Source: an uncultured Flavobacteriaceae bacterium
GTDB taxonomy: Bacteria; Bacteroidota; Bacteroidia; Flavobacteriales; Flavobacteriaceae
Direction of reading: 5' to 3'
DNA length: 64,000 nucleotides
NCBI GenBank assembly: GCA_947493535.1
Contig: CANLRK010000006.1
Location: 1 to 64,000, forward strand
Shown here: in pieces, positions 1-8,509 of the stretch
How the letters are laid out: each line of letters opens with the position of its first letter
Numbering within the stretch: position 1 is the stretch's first letter
The notes under the pieces: generated by a model
Databases searched by the model: none
What the model saw: only the letters and a program-made list of their open reading frames with translations
What the model was told of the DNA's origin: nothing
Translations under genes and position numbers: made by a program

Positions 1-3000
1 CAAATCATTACGATTGACGATACTATTGCGCCAGTAATTGAAGCGGCACCTGCCAACATTACCGTAGAATGTATTGAAGATGTTCCTCCTATGATTAGCT
101 TGAACTATTCTGATAACTGTGATGCCAGTGGTACTGTACTTGGTGTGGATAGTGCTCTTGTAGGAGATACTTGTGGTGGAACAATTACACGTACTTGGAA
201 TGTAGCTGATATCTGTGGAAACAATGCCATTGAAGTAGCACAAATCATTACGATTGATGATACTATTGCGCCTAATATTTCCGCTTGTAATATTCAAGAT
301 TCAAATGAAGAATGTAGTGGGAACAACGAAACAGTTGCAGACAATTGGAATGCTGCAAACATAGCTGCTATTCAAGCTTGTGCTACTGATAACTGCGACA
401 CCAATTTAACAGTTACCTCCAACTATGACTTTAATAATTTAGATACAACCTGTGGACCATGTGGTTCAATTACAGCGACATATACGGTTACTGACGATTG
501 TGGTAACAGTAGTTCATTAGATGTTGTATTATCTTTTGATGATGTAACTGTACCCGACATTTCTGATTGTAATGTAACAAGCCTAACTTTAGAATGTGAT
601 GGTATGAATAACGAGACCATTGCTGATCAATGGAACCTTGACAATATTGCAGAGCTAGAAACCTGTGCTGAAGATCTTAATGTTACAGTTACCTCTAATT
701 ATTCATACAATAACTTAAGTACAACTTGTGGACAAGGTGGTACAATTCCAGTAACTTATATTATTGCTGATGATTGTAATAACAGAGCATTTTTAAATGT
801 AACATTAACATTTGAAGATACTACTCCACCAGATTTAACTAATTGTTCTGTAACTGACCAAACGTTAGAATGTGACGGTGAAAACAATGAAACATTAGCT
901 AACAACTGGAATGCCGCTAATATTGCTGCGCTTGAAGCTTGTGTTGGCGATAGTTGTGACCCTGACTTTTCAGGACAAATAAGTTCTAATTATAGCTATG
1001 ATAACTTAATTTCTACTTGTGGGCAAGGTGGTACAATTCCTGTAACCTATACCATTACTGATGACTGTGATAACAATGTAACTCTTGATGTAGTATTAAC
1101 TATTGAAGACTCTACCCCACCAGAATTAACTAACTGTTCTGTAACAGATCAGACATTAGAGTGTGATGGAGAAAATAACGAAGAGATGGCTAATAACTGG
1201 AACTTAGCAAATATTGCTGCGCTTGAAGCCTGTATAGGTGATAGCTGTGACCCTGATTTCTCAGGGCAAGTAAGTTCTAATTATTCATATAACAATTTAA
1301 ATTCATCTTGTGGACAAGGAGGAACTATTCCTGTAACCTATACCATTACTGATGATTGTGGTAACAGTATAACTCTTGATGTAGTTTTAACTATTGAAGA
1401 TTCTACTCCACCAGAATTATCTAACTGTTCTGTAACAGACCAGACTTTGGAGTGTGATGGAGAAAACAATGAAGAAATAGCTAGTAACTGGAATTTTGCA
1501 AATATTGCTGCGCTGGAAGCTTGTATAGGTGATAGCTGTGACCCTGATTTCTCAGGACAAGTAAGTTCCGATTATGACTTTAGTAACTTAAATACAACCT
1601 GTGGACAAGGCGGGACAATCCCTGTAACCTATACTATTACTGATGATTGTGGTAACAGTGTGACTCTTGACGTAGTATTAACTATTGAAGATTCTACTCC
1701 ACCAGATTTAGCTAATTGCTCTGTAACGAATGAAAATTTAGAATGTTCTGAAGATAACGAAACCGCAGCAGATAATTGGAATGCCGCTAATATCGCAGCT
1801 CTTGAAGCTTGTGTTGGTGATAGCTGCGACCCTGATTTCTCAGGGCAAGTAAGTTCTGATTATGACTTTGATAACTTAAACACAACATGTGGACCGTGTG
1901 GTAACATTAGTGTTACTTACACTATCACTGACGATTGTGGTAATAGCACAACGCTTGTAGCCGTACTATCATTTGATGACAACACTGTGCCTGATTTATC
2001 AGAATGTAATGTAGTAGATACTTCATTAGAGTGTGATGGAGAAAATAATGAAGCCATGGCCGATCAATGGAATGCAGCTAATTTAGCTGCGCTTGAAACA
2101 TGTGCTGAAGACTTAAATGTTACTATAGCATCTAACTATAGTTATGAAAACTTAGCTACTACATGTGGCCAAGGAGGAACAATCCCTGTAACATATACCG
2201 TTACTGATGATTGTGGTAACAGCGTAGCACTTGATGTTGTGTTAACTATTGAAGATTCTACTCCACCAGAATTAGCTAACTGTTCTGTAACAGATCAAAC
2301 ATTAGAATGTGATGGAGAAAACAATGAAACAATGGCTAACAATTGGAATGCTGCTAACATTGCTGCTCTTGAAACTTGTATAGGTGATAGTTGCGACCCT
2401 GATTTTTCAGGACAAGTAAGTTCTAACTTTAACTTTGAAAACCTAAGCACTACTTGTGGAGGTGGTGGTACTATTCCTGTAACCTATACCATTACTGACG
2501 ATTGTGGAAACAGTGTAACTCTTAATGTAGTATTAACTATTGAAGACTCTACTCCACCAGAATTAACGGAAGGAAACGATGGGTTTGCAGAATGTACAGG
2601 TACAGACCCTGCTCTTAACAATGAATATATAGCTTGGAGAGAAAGCTTTGCAGGAATTGAAATAATTGAAGACTGTAGTAAAGCTAACTTAAGCGCCATA
2701 GAAGGCGAATGGATCTCAGACGGTTGTTCTAACTCAATAACCATCGAAGTTATTGCTACTGATGAATGTGGATTACAATCGCTACCACAATTAAGAACAT
2801 TTACAATTTCTGATACTACCGCACCAGAACTTGTAGAAGATTTAGATGATGTTGTATTCTATTGCAACGAAGTGCCGCCAGTACCTGAAATAGAAATTGA
2901 AGAGGCCTGTTCAATAGAAGCTAATGTTGTGTTTACTGAAACTACTGAAGGTACTCAAGGTCAAAGTAATTATCAAATTATAAGAACATGGGTATTAACA

Positions 3001-3369
3001 GATGATTGTGGTAATGAAACCATTAAAGAACAAGTATTGCTTGTTGAACCAGGATGTAATTGTTTAGATGATAAATTTATTTCAAAAGTAATTACTCCTA
3101 ATGGAGATATTTATAACGATTACTTTAAAGTTGAAAATATTGATGACTGTGGTGTTCCTACACTAAAAATATTCAATCGTTGGGGGAACTTAGTTTACCA
3201 AAGTGATGATTATGATTCTAAAAAAGGAAGATGGCGAGGAACAAATCATGAAGGACTTAAAATTGGTACAAATAACGAATTACCAACAGGTACCTATTAC
3301 TATATCATCGAAATTAAAAATACTGATATAAGACCAATAACCGGACATGTTTACTTAAGCACTAAATAA
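1..3369 (+). CDS. Giant Cys-rich repeat adhesin with type B T9SS sorting domain (5' end outside window)
   Basis: The reading frame is open from base 1, so the N-terminus lies upstream. The first part is HYR-like with a period near 80 residues: bases 1-32 recur at 241-272 with one change. Eight Cys-rich units of 91-98 residues follow (bases 271-2553), carrying motifs such as LECDGENNE, CGQGGTIPVTYTITDDCGNS and TIEDSTPP. After a short divergent stretch, the last 100 residues (ITPNGDIYND, FNRWGNLVYQ, PTGTYYYIIE) form a CHU_C / gliding-motility-associated C-terminal domain, the type B T9SS export signal. By family it is a surface-exposed adhesin; the many Cys in each unit suggest disulfide-stabilised modules. 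The genes directly downstream encode a SprF-like barrel (21-base gap) and a PorE-like protein, which supports secretion as a dedicated cargo. The ligand is unknown. Confidence 0.9.
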   Translation, partial: QIITIDDTIAPVIEAAPANITVECIEDVPPMISLNYSDNCDASGTVLGVDSALVGDTCGGTITRTWNVADICGNNAIEVAQIITIDDTIAPNISACNIQDSNEECSGNNETVADNWNAANIAAIQACATDNCDTNLTVTSNYDFNNLDTTCGPCGSITATYTVTDDCGNSSSLDVVLSFDDVTVPDISDCNVTSLTLECDGMNNETIADQWNLDNIAELETCAEDLNVTVTSNYSYNNLSTTCGQGGTIPVTYIIADDCNNRAFLNVTLTFEDTTPPDLTNCSVTDQTLECDGENNETLANNWNAANIAALEACVGDSCDPDFSGQISSNYSYDNLISTCGQGGTIPVTYTITDDCDNNVTLDVVLTIEDSTPPELTNCSVTDQTLECDGENNEEMANNWNLANIAALEACIGDSCDPDFSGQVSSNYSYNNLNSSCGQGGTIPVTYTITDDCGNSITLDVVLTIEDSTPPELSNCSVTDQTLECDGENNEEIASNWNFANIAALEACIGDSCDPDFSGQVSSDYDFSNLNTTCGQGGTIPVTYTITDDCGNSVTLDVVLTIEDSTPPDLANCSVTNENLECSEDNETAADNWNAANIAALEACVGDSCDPDFSGQVSSDYDFDNLNTTCGPCGNISVTYTITDDCGNSTTLVAVLSFDDNTVPDLSECNVVDTSLECDGENNEAMADQWNAANLAALETCAEDLNVTIASNYSYENLATTCGQGGTIPVTYTVTDDCGNSVALDVVLTIEDSTPPELANCSVTDQTLECDGENNETMANNWNAANIAALETCIGDSCDPDFSGQVSSNFNFENLSTTCGGGGTIPVTYTITDDCGNSVTLNVVLTIEDSTPPELTEGNDGFAECTGTDPALNNEYIAWRESFAGIEIIEDCSKANLSAIEGEWISDGCSNSITIEVIATDECGLQSLPQLRTFTISDTTAPELVEDLDDVVFYCNEVPPVPEIEIEEACSIEANVVFTETTEGTQGQSNYQIIRTWVLTDDCGNETIKEQVLLVEPGCNCLDDKFISKVITPNGDIYNDYFKVENIDDCGVPTLKIFNRWGNLVYQSDDYDSKKGRWRGTNHEGLKIGTNNELPTGTYYYIIEIKNTDIRPITGHVYLSTK
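271..2553 (+). repeat. Eight in-frame coding repeats of about 95 codons
   Basis: Eight tandem units lie inside the adhesin gene. Units 1 and 6 carry GPCG and end in a FDD-TVPD type junction. Units 2 and 7 are shorter and have AEDLNVT where the others have GDSCDPDFSGQ. Units 3, 4, 5 and 8 carry CGQGG or CGGGG and end in EDSTPP. The order is therefore A-B-C-C-C-A-B-C. Units 3, 4, 5 and 8 are nearly identical in protein sequence, which suggests recent duplication or gene conversion. Confidence 0.9.
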
Positions 3370-3390
3370 TAACCTTAATACACAATCAAT

Positions 3391-4305
3391 ATGAAAAAGT
3401 TAATTATAATCATGATTAGCCTACTTAGTGCCCCAAATTTAGTAAACGCACAACAACAGCCACAGTTTACACACTATATGTACAATACTGTAGCAGTAAA
3501 CCCAGCCTATGCTGGTAGTAGAGGTGCATTGTATGCCGTAGCTGTAAACAGAAATCAATGGGTAGGAGTTGATGATGCTCCTAGAACATCAACCATATCT
3601 GCAAACACTCCATTAAGAAACAATAAAATGGGATTAGGATTATCAATAATGAACGATCAAGCAGGTTATGAGAACTTTACATCTTTTTATATAGACTACT
3701 CTTACACCATTAAATTAAAAGAAGAACAATTTCTATCTTTTGGTATGAAGGGTGGTTTTAGCCAATATAAAATTGATGAAGAATTATTTGGATTCCCTTC
3801 TGTATATGAAGATCCGGCATTCCAAAATAAATTAAATAGATGGACACCTAATATCGGTGCAGGAGCTTATTATCATTCTAACAAATGGTATTTAGGGCTA
3901 TCTTCTCCTCGATTGCTTTCAAATGATTACAACAAAAATGATGATTATGTTGCCTTAGAAAGAAATCACTATTATATGATTGGTGGGTATGTATTTGACT
4001 TGAGTCCAAACACAAAACTAAAGCCATCTTTTTCTACAAAGTATACAAAAGGTTCGCCTTTATCGGTTGAAGTAAGTGCATTATTTCTGCTTTATGAAAA
4101 ATTTTGGATTGGTGGCTCTTTCAGGCATGATGATGCTATAGGAGCGCTATTCGACTTTAAAATAACCAAGCAGTTTAGAGCAGGTTATGCTTATGAATAC
4201 TCCTTTTCAGATATACGACCATACACCTCAGGGTCACACGAAATTATATTAATTTATGAGTTCGTATTCCCTACTACTAAATACAAATCACCTAGATACT
4301 TTTAA
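3391..4305 (+). CDS. PorP/SprF family type IX secretion outer-membrane protein
   Basis: A 304-residue protein with a signal peptide ending near residue 20 (VNAQQQ), followed by the family's opening signature (QFTHYMYNTVAVNPAYAGSR) and alternating beta strands, ending in a long basic tail. SprF/PorP proteins are outer-membrane barrels that help bring type B CTD cargo, such as SprB, to the surface. The gene starts 21 bases after the adhesin stop and is followed after 2 bases by the PorE-like gene, so the three are almost certainly cotranscribed. It probably serves the adhesin just upstream; this is inferred from position. A full paralogue lies at 49537-50454. SprF itself is one of many paralogues in gliding Flavobacteriaceae, so no symbol is given. 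Confidence 0.92.
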   Translation: MKKLIIIMISLLSAPNLVNAQQQPQFTHYMYNTVAVNPAYAGSRGALYAVAVNRNQWVGVDDAPRTSTISANTPLRNNKMGLGLSIMNDQAGYENFTSFYIDYSYTIKLKEEQFLSFGMKGGFSQYKIDEELFGFPSVYEDPAFQNKLNRWTPNIGAGAYYHSNKWYLGLSSPRLLSNDYNKNDDYVALERNHYYMIGGYVFDLSPNTKLKPSFSTKYTKGSPLSVEVSALFLLYEKFWIGGSFRHDDAIGALFDFKITKQFRAGYAYEYSFSDIRPYTSGSHEIILIYEFVFPTTKYKSPRYF

Positions 4306-4307
4306 TC

Positions 4308-6218
4308 ATGAAAACATATATCACATACATTTGCTTTTTCCTATCAAGTATCATACTATATGCTCAAGGTGGGAAAATAAATCACGGAGACAAGCTTTTT
4401 AATAAATTCTCTTATGTAAAAGCTATCGAATTTTATAAAGATGCTTATCAAAAAGCACCTAACGATTTTCATTTAAACAAACAATTAGGAGACTGTTATA
4501 TGCTGTTACGTCAACCTCAAAATGCAGTCCCATACTATAAAAAAGTAGTACGTAACTCAGATGCAGATGCCAAATATTATTACGCATATGCACAAGCACT
4601 ACGAGCTTCAGGAGAATATAAAAAATCCGAAAAATGGATGCGTAAATTTAAAGCCACTGGAGTTATAGATTCGCGTGTAGAGCAATTTTTTAACAATTTA
4701 GATTTTGTTGACGTACTCTTGCAACGTAAGAAAAGATACGAAGTAACTATTAGCCCTTTAAACACTGTTAATAGTGATTATGGCGCAATCAAATACAAAG
4801 GAAACACCTATTTCGTATCTGCTCGAGAAGATGAAGATGCAAGTGTAAAGCGAGTTTACAATTGGAACAACCAACCTTTTTTAGATATTTTTAAAGTAAG
4901 TGACACTTCTGATGTTGTTATTAGAATGCCTGAAGGAGTAAATAGTAAATACCACGAAGGAGCCACTTGCTTTACACCAGACGGTAAATACATGTTTTTT
5001 ACCAGAAATAACGTATTTAACAAAAAAGAGATTAAAGATGATAAAGGAGTTAACAACCTGAAGATTTTTAAAGCCGAATGGATTGATGGAGAATGGAAAA
5101 ATAGCAAACCACTATTTTTTAGTAGTGATGACTATTCTGTGGGACATCCTTCTGTTAGTGCCGATGGTAAAAAATTGTTTTTTACCTCAGATATGCCTGG
5201 CGGTTATGGAGGTACAGATATATATGTTTCTGAAATTCATGAACGTGGTGGAGTTAGAAAACCAATTAATTTGGGTCCAGAAATAAACACTGAAGGAAAT
5301 GAAATGTTCCCATTTTATCACTCACCTGAAAAAAAATTATACTTTTCTTCGGAAGGACATTTAGGTTTAGGGCAGTTAGATGTGTTTGTAGCAGAATTTA
5401 ATGAAAAAGATGGAAACTACACCAATATTAATAACCTTGGAGAACCTATTAATAGTGCGAATGATGATTTTGCTTTTAATCTTAATGAACTAGGATCAGA
5501 AGGGTATCTTGCCTCAAACCGAGAAGGAGGAGTTGGAGATGATGACATTTACACCTTTACAAGAGTTAGAGATTTTACTCTAAAAGGAATTGTTACAGAT
5601 AAAATAACTCATGAACCACTTGAAAATGCAACAATCATATTATCTGACAGTAAAGGAGAAATTGTATTCGAAATTAAAACTGGTATGGATGGATATTATG
5701 AAAAACTAATTAAACGTGACGAAAACTATCAAATAAATGCCGACAAACCTAAGTTTGAAAACACTATAAAACCATTCAATTCATACAATCAAGAATCGTT
5801 TACTGAAATGATTGTAAACCTAGAGCTTGACCCGTTAAAAGATATGAATGTATTAGCCGGTTTAAGCGCAGATATTATCTATTTTGACTTTGATAAAAGT
5901 ATTATAAGAGAAGATGCAAAACCAGAGTTGAATAAAATAATCAATGTAATGAATAAGTATAAAGACATGATTATTTTCATTGAGTCTCATACAGATTCAA
6001 GAGGTTCAGCTAAATATAACGAAAAACTGTCTTCTAGAAGAGCTGCCGCTACTTACAACTATCTTATTGAAAACGGAATAGCTCCTGAAAGAATCAGCTC
6101 ATACAAAGGTTATGGTGAATATAAATTAACAAATGATTGTGGTGATGGTAAAAAATGTGACGAAGATCAACATCAAGCCAATAGACGTACTGAGTTTGTT
6201 ATTGAAAAAATGATGTAA
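4308..6218 (+). CDS. PorE-like OmpA protein: TPR, PD40 propeller, carboxypeptidase-D regulatory-like domain, OmpA
   Basis: A 636-residue protein with a signal peptide (cleavage near LYAQ, residue 20). Domains in order are TPR-like helices (about 25-130), a PD40/WD40-like beta-propeller (about 150-415, with repeats such as YFSSEGHLGLG and ASNREGGVGDDDIY), a carboxypeptidase-regulatory-like sandwich (about 420-500), and a C-terminal OmpA domain (about 515-636) with the peptidoglycan-binding pattern SHTDSRG and LSSRRA. This is the architecture of PorE, a T9SS component thought to anchor the machinery to the cell wall. It is the last gene of the adhesin-SprF-PorE set. A second copy of the same length and order lies at 47609-49519. 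The hairpin array begins at the base after its stop codon. Confidence 0.88.
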   Translation: MKTYITYICFFLSSIILYAQGGKINHGDKLFNKFSYVKAIEFYKDAYQKAPNDFHLNKQLGDCYMLLRQPQNAVPYYKKVVRNSDADAKYYYAYAQALRASGEYKKSEKWMRKFKATGVIDSRVEQFFNNLDFVDVLLQRKKRYEVTISPLNTVNSDYGAIKYKGNTYFVSAREDEDASVKRVYNWNNQPFLDIFKVSDTSDVVIRMPEGVNSKYHEGATCFTPDGKYMFFTRNNVFNKKEIKDDKGVNNLKIFKAEWIDGEWKNSKPLFFSSDDYSVGHPSVSADGKKLFFTSDMPGGYGGTDIYVSEIHERGGVRKPINLGPEINTEGNEMFPFYHSPEKKLYFSSEGHLGLGQLDVFVAEFNEKDGNYTNINNLGEPINSANDDFAFNLNELGSEGYLASNREGGVGDDDIYTFTRVRDFTLKGIVTDKITHEPLENATIILSDSKGEIVFEIKTGMDGYYEKLIKRDENYQINADKPKFENTIKPFNSYNQESFTEMIVNLELDPLKDMNVLAGLSADIIYFDFDKSIIREDAKPELNKIINVMNKYKDMIIFIESHTDSRGSAKYNEKLSSRRAAATYNYLIENGIAPERISSYKGYGEYKLTNDCGDGKKCDEDQHQANRRTEFVIEKMM

Positions 6219-6455
6219 AAAAACTGCTTTGGTCTAAATATCGAAGATTGTGTAATTATTAGGGTTTAAGTTGATATCAACCCAAAGCAGTTTTTCCATT
6301 AATAATAAAATTACTTCGCAAAATATTAATATGTGTATTACTTGGGTTTATATTTATTTTGTGGAGTAATTTTAACAAGATAAAACTACTTTATGTTACA
6401 TTTAAAATTGTGTAATTATTAGGGTTTAAGTTAAATAATAGCATAAAGTAGTTTT
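6219..6455. other. Array of three hairpins with a shared conserved loop and covarying stems
   Basis: Three hairpins fill the gap between the PorE-like gene and pdxH. Hairpin 1 (6219-6295) has a perfect 14-bp outer stem (6219-6232 with 6282-6295) and an inner stem 6238-6242/6273-6277. Hairpin 2 (6307-6373) has an 18-bp stem (6307-6324 with 6356-6373, two G-U pairs) and inner pairing 6328-6332/6350-6354. Hairpin 3 (6382-6455) has a perfect 14-bp stem (6382-6395 with 6442-6455) and inner stem 6400-6405/6431-6436. The loops of 1 and 3 share an identical 26-base sequence (6247-6272 and 6407-6432, containing GTAATTATTAGGGTTTAAG); hairpin 2 has a version with about 20 of 24 matches from 6332. Stem bases differ between copies but stay paired. 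The A-run/T-run flanks mean each could also terminate transcription in either direction. No known RNA or DNA element was recognised. Confidence 0.85.
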
Positions 6456-6463
6456 TTATATTT

Positions 6464-7108
6464 TCATGGTGCCAAGCGCTCTATTTTCCAGGAATAATCT
6501 TTTTGTAATTGATAACGAATTCTATCATGTAATCTGTTTGGTCTACCCTGCCAAAATTCAATCTCAACAGGTTTAACTATATACCCTCCCCAATGTTTTG
6601 GGCGAGTAACTGGCTTGCTTTTATATTCTTTCTCTAAAGCTTTTAATTTTTCTTCCAATTCAGTTCTGCTAATTACCTCACTTTGATTAGAAACTAAAGC
6701 TCCAAGCTGACTACCTTTAGGACGAGATTCAAAATAACCATCTGATAAATTTTCGGCTATTTTTTCTGCAGTTCCTTTAATAATTATTTGTCTTTCAGCA
6801 GCATGCCAGAAAAAAGATAAGCATACATGGTTATTATTTGCTATTGCTTTTCCTTTTTCACTATTATAATTGGTATAAAATATAAATCCTTCATGGGTGT
6901 ATTTTTTTAATAGCACTACCCTACTTTTTGGAAAACCATCTAAACCCATAGTAGAAACCGTCATTGCATTAGCCTCATCAACCGTACCAGAATTATCCAC
7001 CTCATAAAACCATGTCTGAAACAATTGTAGAGGGTTATCAGGAACTTCTGCAAGTAACAATTTTTGTTTTTCGTAGGATTTCCTATAATTACTTAAATCT
7101 TTATTCAT
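6464..7108 (-). CDS. pdxH: Pyridoxamine 5'-phosphate oxidase
   Basis: A 214-residue protein of normal family length. It oxidises pyridoxine or pyridoxamine 5'-phosphate to pyridoxal 5'-phosphate with FMN in the cytoplasm. Family signatures are SRVVLLKKY (FMN-binding segment near residue 63), FYTNYNSEKGKA, and the C-terminal signature HWGGYIVKP followed by EFWQGRPNRLHDR. The gene converges on the PorE-like gene; only the triple-hairpin array separates them, so hairpin 3 may serve as its terminator. It is transcribed away from the SRPBCC gene at 7177. Confidence 0.96.
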   Translation of the reverse strand: MNKDLSNYRKSYEKQKLLLAEVPDNPLQLFQTWFYEVDNSGTVDEANAMTVSTMGLDGFPKSRVVLLKKYTHEGFIFYTNYNSEKGKAIANNNHVCLSFFWHAAERQIIIKGTAEKIAENLSDGYFESRPKGSQLGALVSNQSEVISRTELEEKLKALEKEYKSKPVTRPKHWGGYIVKPVEIEFWQGRPNRLHDRIRYQLQKDYSWKIERLAP

Positions 7109-7176
7109 AGTTGCAATTTACAAGTTTTAATTATCTTTAAAAGATACAATTGTTCATTTACATAAATATAATTCTT

Positions 7177-7602
7177 ATGAAATTTAATTTTTCCATAACC
7201 ATCAATAGAAATATAACCGATGTTTCTAATGCCTTTCAAAATCCGGAAGTATTAAAAGCATGTCAAGATGGATTTAAAGAAATCATACCTCTAACTGGAG
7301 AAAAAGGGAAGACTGGAGCTACTGCAACATTGGTTTATGATAAATTTGAGCTTACAGAAACCATACTTGAAAACAACTTGCCAGATTTATTTTATGCACA
7401 ATATGATCATAAACATTGTAGCAACACTATGAAAGTTAAATTTACTGCTTTAAATCCTTCATTAACCGAATATATTACTGAAGTAGAGTATACACAAATA
7501 AATGGTTTGTTTATGAAGATAATGGCTTTTATTGCTCCTAACCAATTTAAAAAACAAATTGAAAAATGGTTGCTTAGGTTTAAAGAGCATCTTGAAAATT
7601 AA
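7177..7602 (+). CDS. SRPBCC (START-like) family protein
   Basis: I start the gene at the ATG at 7177 (MKFNFSITINRN) instead of the in-frame TTG at 7150, because the extra nine residues are a low-complexity lead and the SRPBCC fold normally begins at this first strand. The 141-residue product has the helix-grip pattern: strand, two helices (NAFQNPEVLKACQDGF), a long antiparallel sheet and a C-terminal helix (IEKWLLRFKEHLEN). The family binds hydrophobic ligands, but the ligand here cannot be read from sequence. Its stop codon overlaps that of convergent rnz through the shared tetramer TTAA at 7599-7602, with no terminator between them. Confidence 0.8.
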   Translation: MKFNFSITINRNITDVSNAFQNPEVLKACQDGFKEIIPLTGEKGKTGATATLVYDKFELTETILENNLPDLFYAQYDHKHCSNTMKVKFTALNPSLTEYITEVEYTQINGLFMKIMAFIAPNQFKKQIEKWLLRFKEHLEN

Positions 7603-8504
7603 AACGTAAACTCCTTTCCATCGTCTGCTAACAGAACATTGCTAAAAACGGTTGAAGCTTCAGTTATAAAATCTTCTAAATTTGTATATCGTGTAGAATA
7701 ATGCCCTAAAATAAGCTGCTTGGCATTTGCCTTTAAGGCTATTGTTGCAGCTTGTTTAGCTGTAGAGTGTTTGGTTTTTTCACACAAACTAAGGTGTGCT
7801 TCTAAAAAAGTACTTTCATGATATAAAGTTGTAACTTCTTTTATAATAGGCACAATATCCTCTTTATATTTTGTGTCACTACAAAAAGCATAACTTTTTG
7901 GTTGCTCTGGATCAAAAGTAAGCTTTTTATTAGAGATCAACTCCCCTTTTTTATTTTCTACATCTTTACCCAACTTAATGTTTCTGTAATCACACAGTTC
8001 AATATCATGATTTAAAACAGCATCAATATTTAATTTTCGTTCGCCTAACTTTTCTTTAAATAAATAACCGTTTGTATATACCCTATGATCTAATGGAATA
8101 GTATGTACCTCTACCTTTTCATCTTCGTAAATTAATTCCGAAGTCGTAGCTGTAAGTTCATGAAAAATAAGCTCAAAACCACCGTATGATTTTGCTAAAC
8201 GTAACTGTAAAGTAATAACTTCCTTTATTCCTTTTGGTCCATAAATGTGTAAATCAGCTTCTCTTCCTAGCAGCCTAAATGTTGAAATTAAACCAATTAA
8301 TCCATAAAAATGATCACCATGCAAATGTGAAATAAACACATGCTTTACTCTTGAAAACTTAATTTTAAATTTTCTTAATTGTACCTGAGTCCCTTCCCCA
8401 CAATCTATCAAGAAAAGATTTCCTTTTATATCTAATACTTGAGCTGTAGGATTAGTAAAAGCGCGTGGTGTGGCACTATAACAACCTAGAATGGTTAATT
8501 TCAT
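7599..8504 (-). CDS. rnz: Ribonuclease Z
   Basis: A 301-residue metallo-beta-lactamase-fold nuclease that removes the 3' trailer of tRNA precursors lacking encoded CCA. The zinc motif HLHGDH lies at about residues 60-65; further ligands are in LDHR (about 139-142), FCSDT and the C-terminal LGHYSTRY. It is the last gene of the pyrR-pyrB-STAS-rnz set, 5 bases after the STAS-like gene. The tRNA-His in this window encodes no complete CCA, which fits a need for this enzyme. Confidence 0.95.
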   Translation of the reverse strand: MKLTILGCYSATPRAFTNPTAQVLDIKGNLFLIDCGEGTQVQLRKFKIKFSRVKHVFISHLHGDHFYGLIGLISTFRLLGREADLHIYGPKGIKEVITLQLRLAKSYGGFELIFHELTATTSELIYEDEKVEVHTIPLDHRVYTNGYLFKEKLGERKLNIDAVLNHDIELCDYRNIKLGKDVENKKGELISNKKLTFDPEQPKSYAFCSDTKYKEDIVPIIKEVTTLYHESTFLEAHLSLCEKTKHSTAKQAATIALKANAKQLILGHYSTRYTNLEDFITEASTVFSNVLLADDGKEFTF

Positions 8505-8509
8505 AAAGG

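Noticed and set aside
6219-6455. CRISPR array or integron attC sites as an explanation of the repeated elements
   Set aside because: Repeat cores are spaced about 76-84 bases apart with complementary variable arms, unlike CRISPR spacers; attC sites conserve their outer arms, not the loop, and no integrase or cas gene is near.
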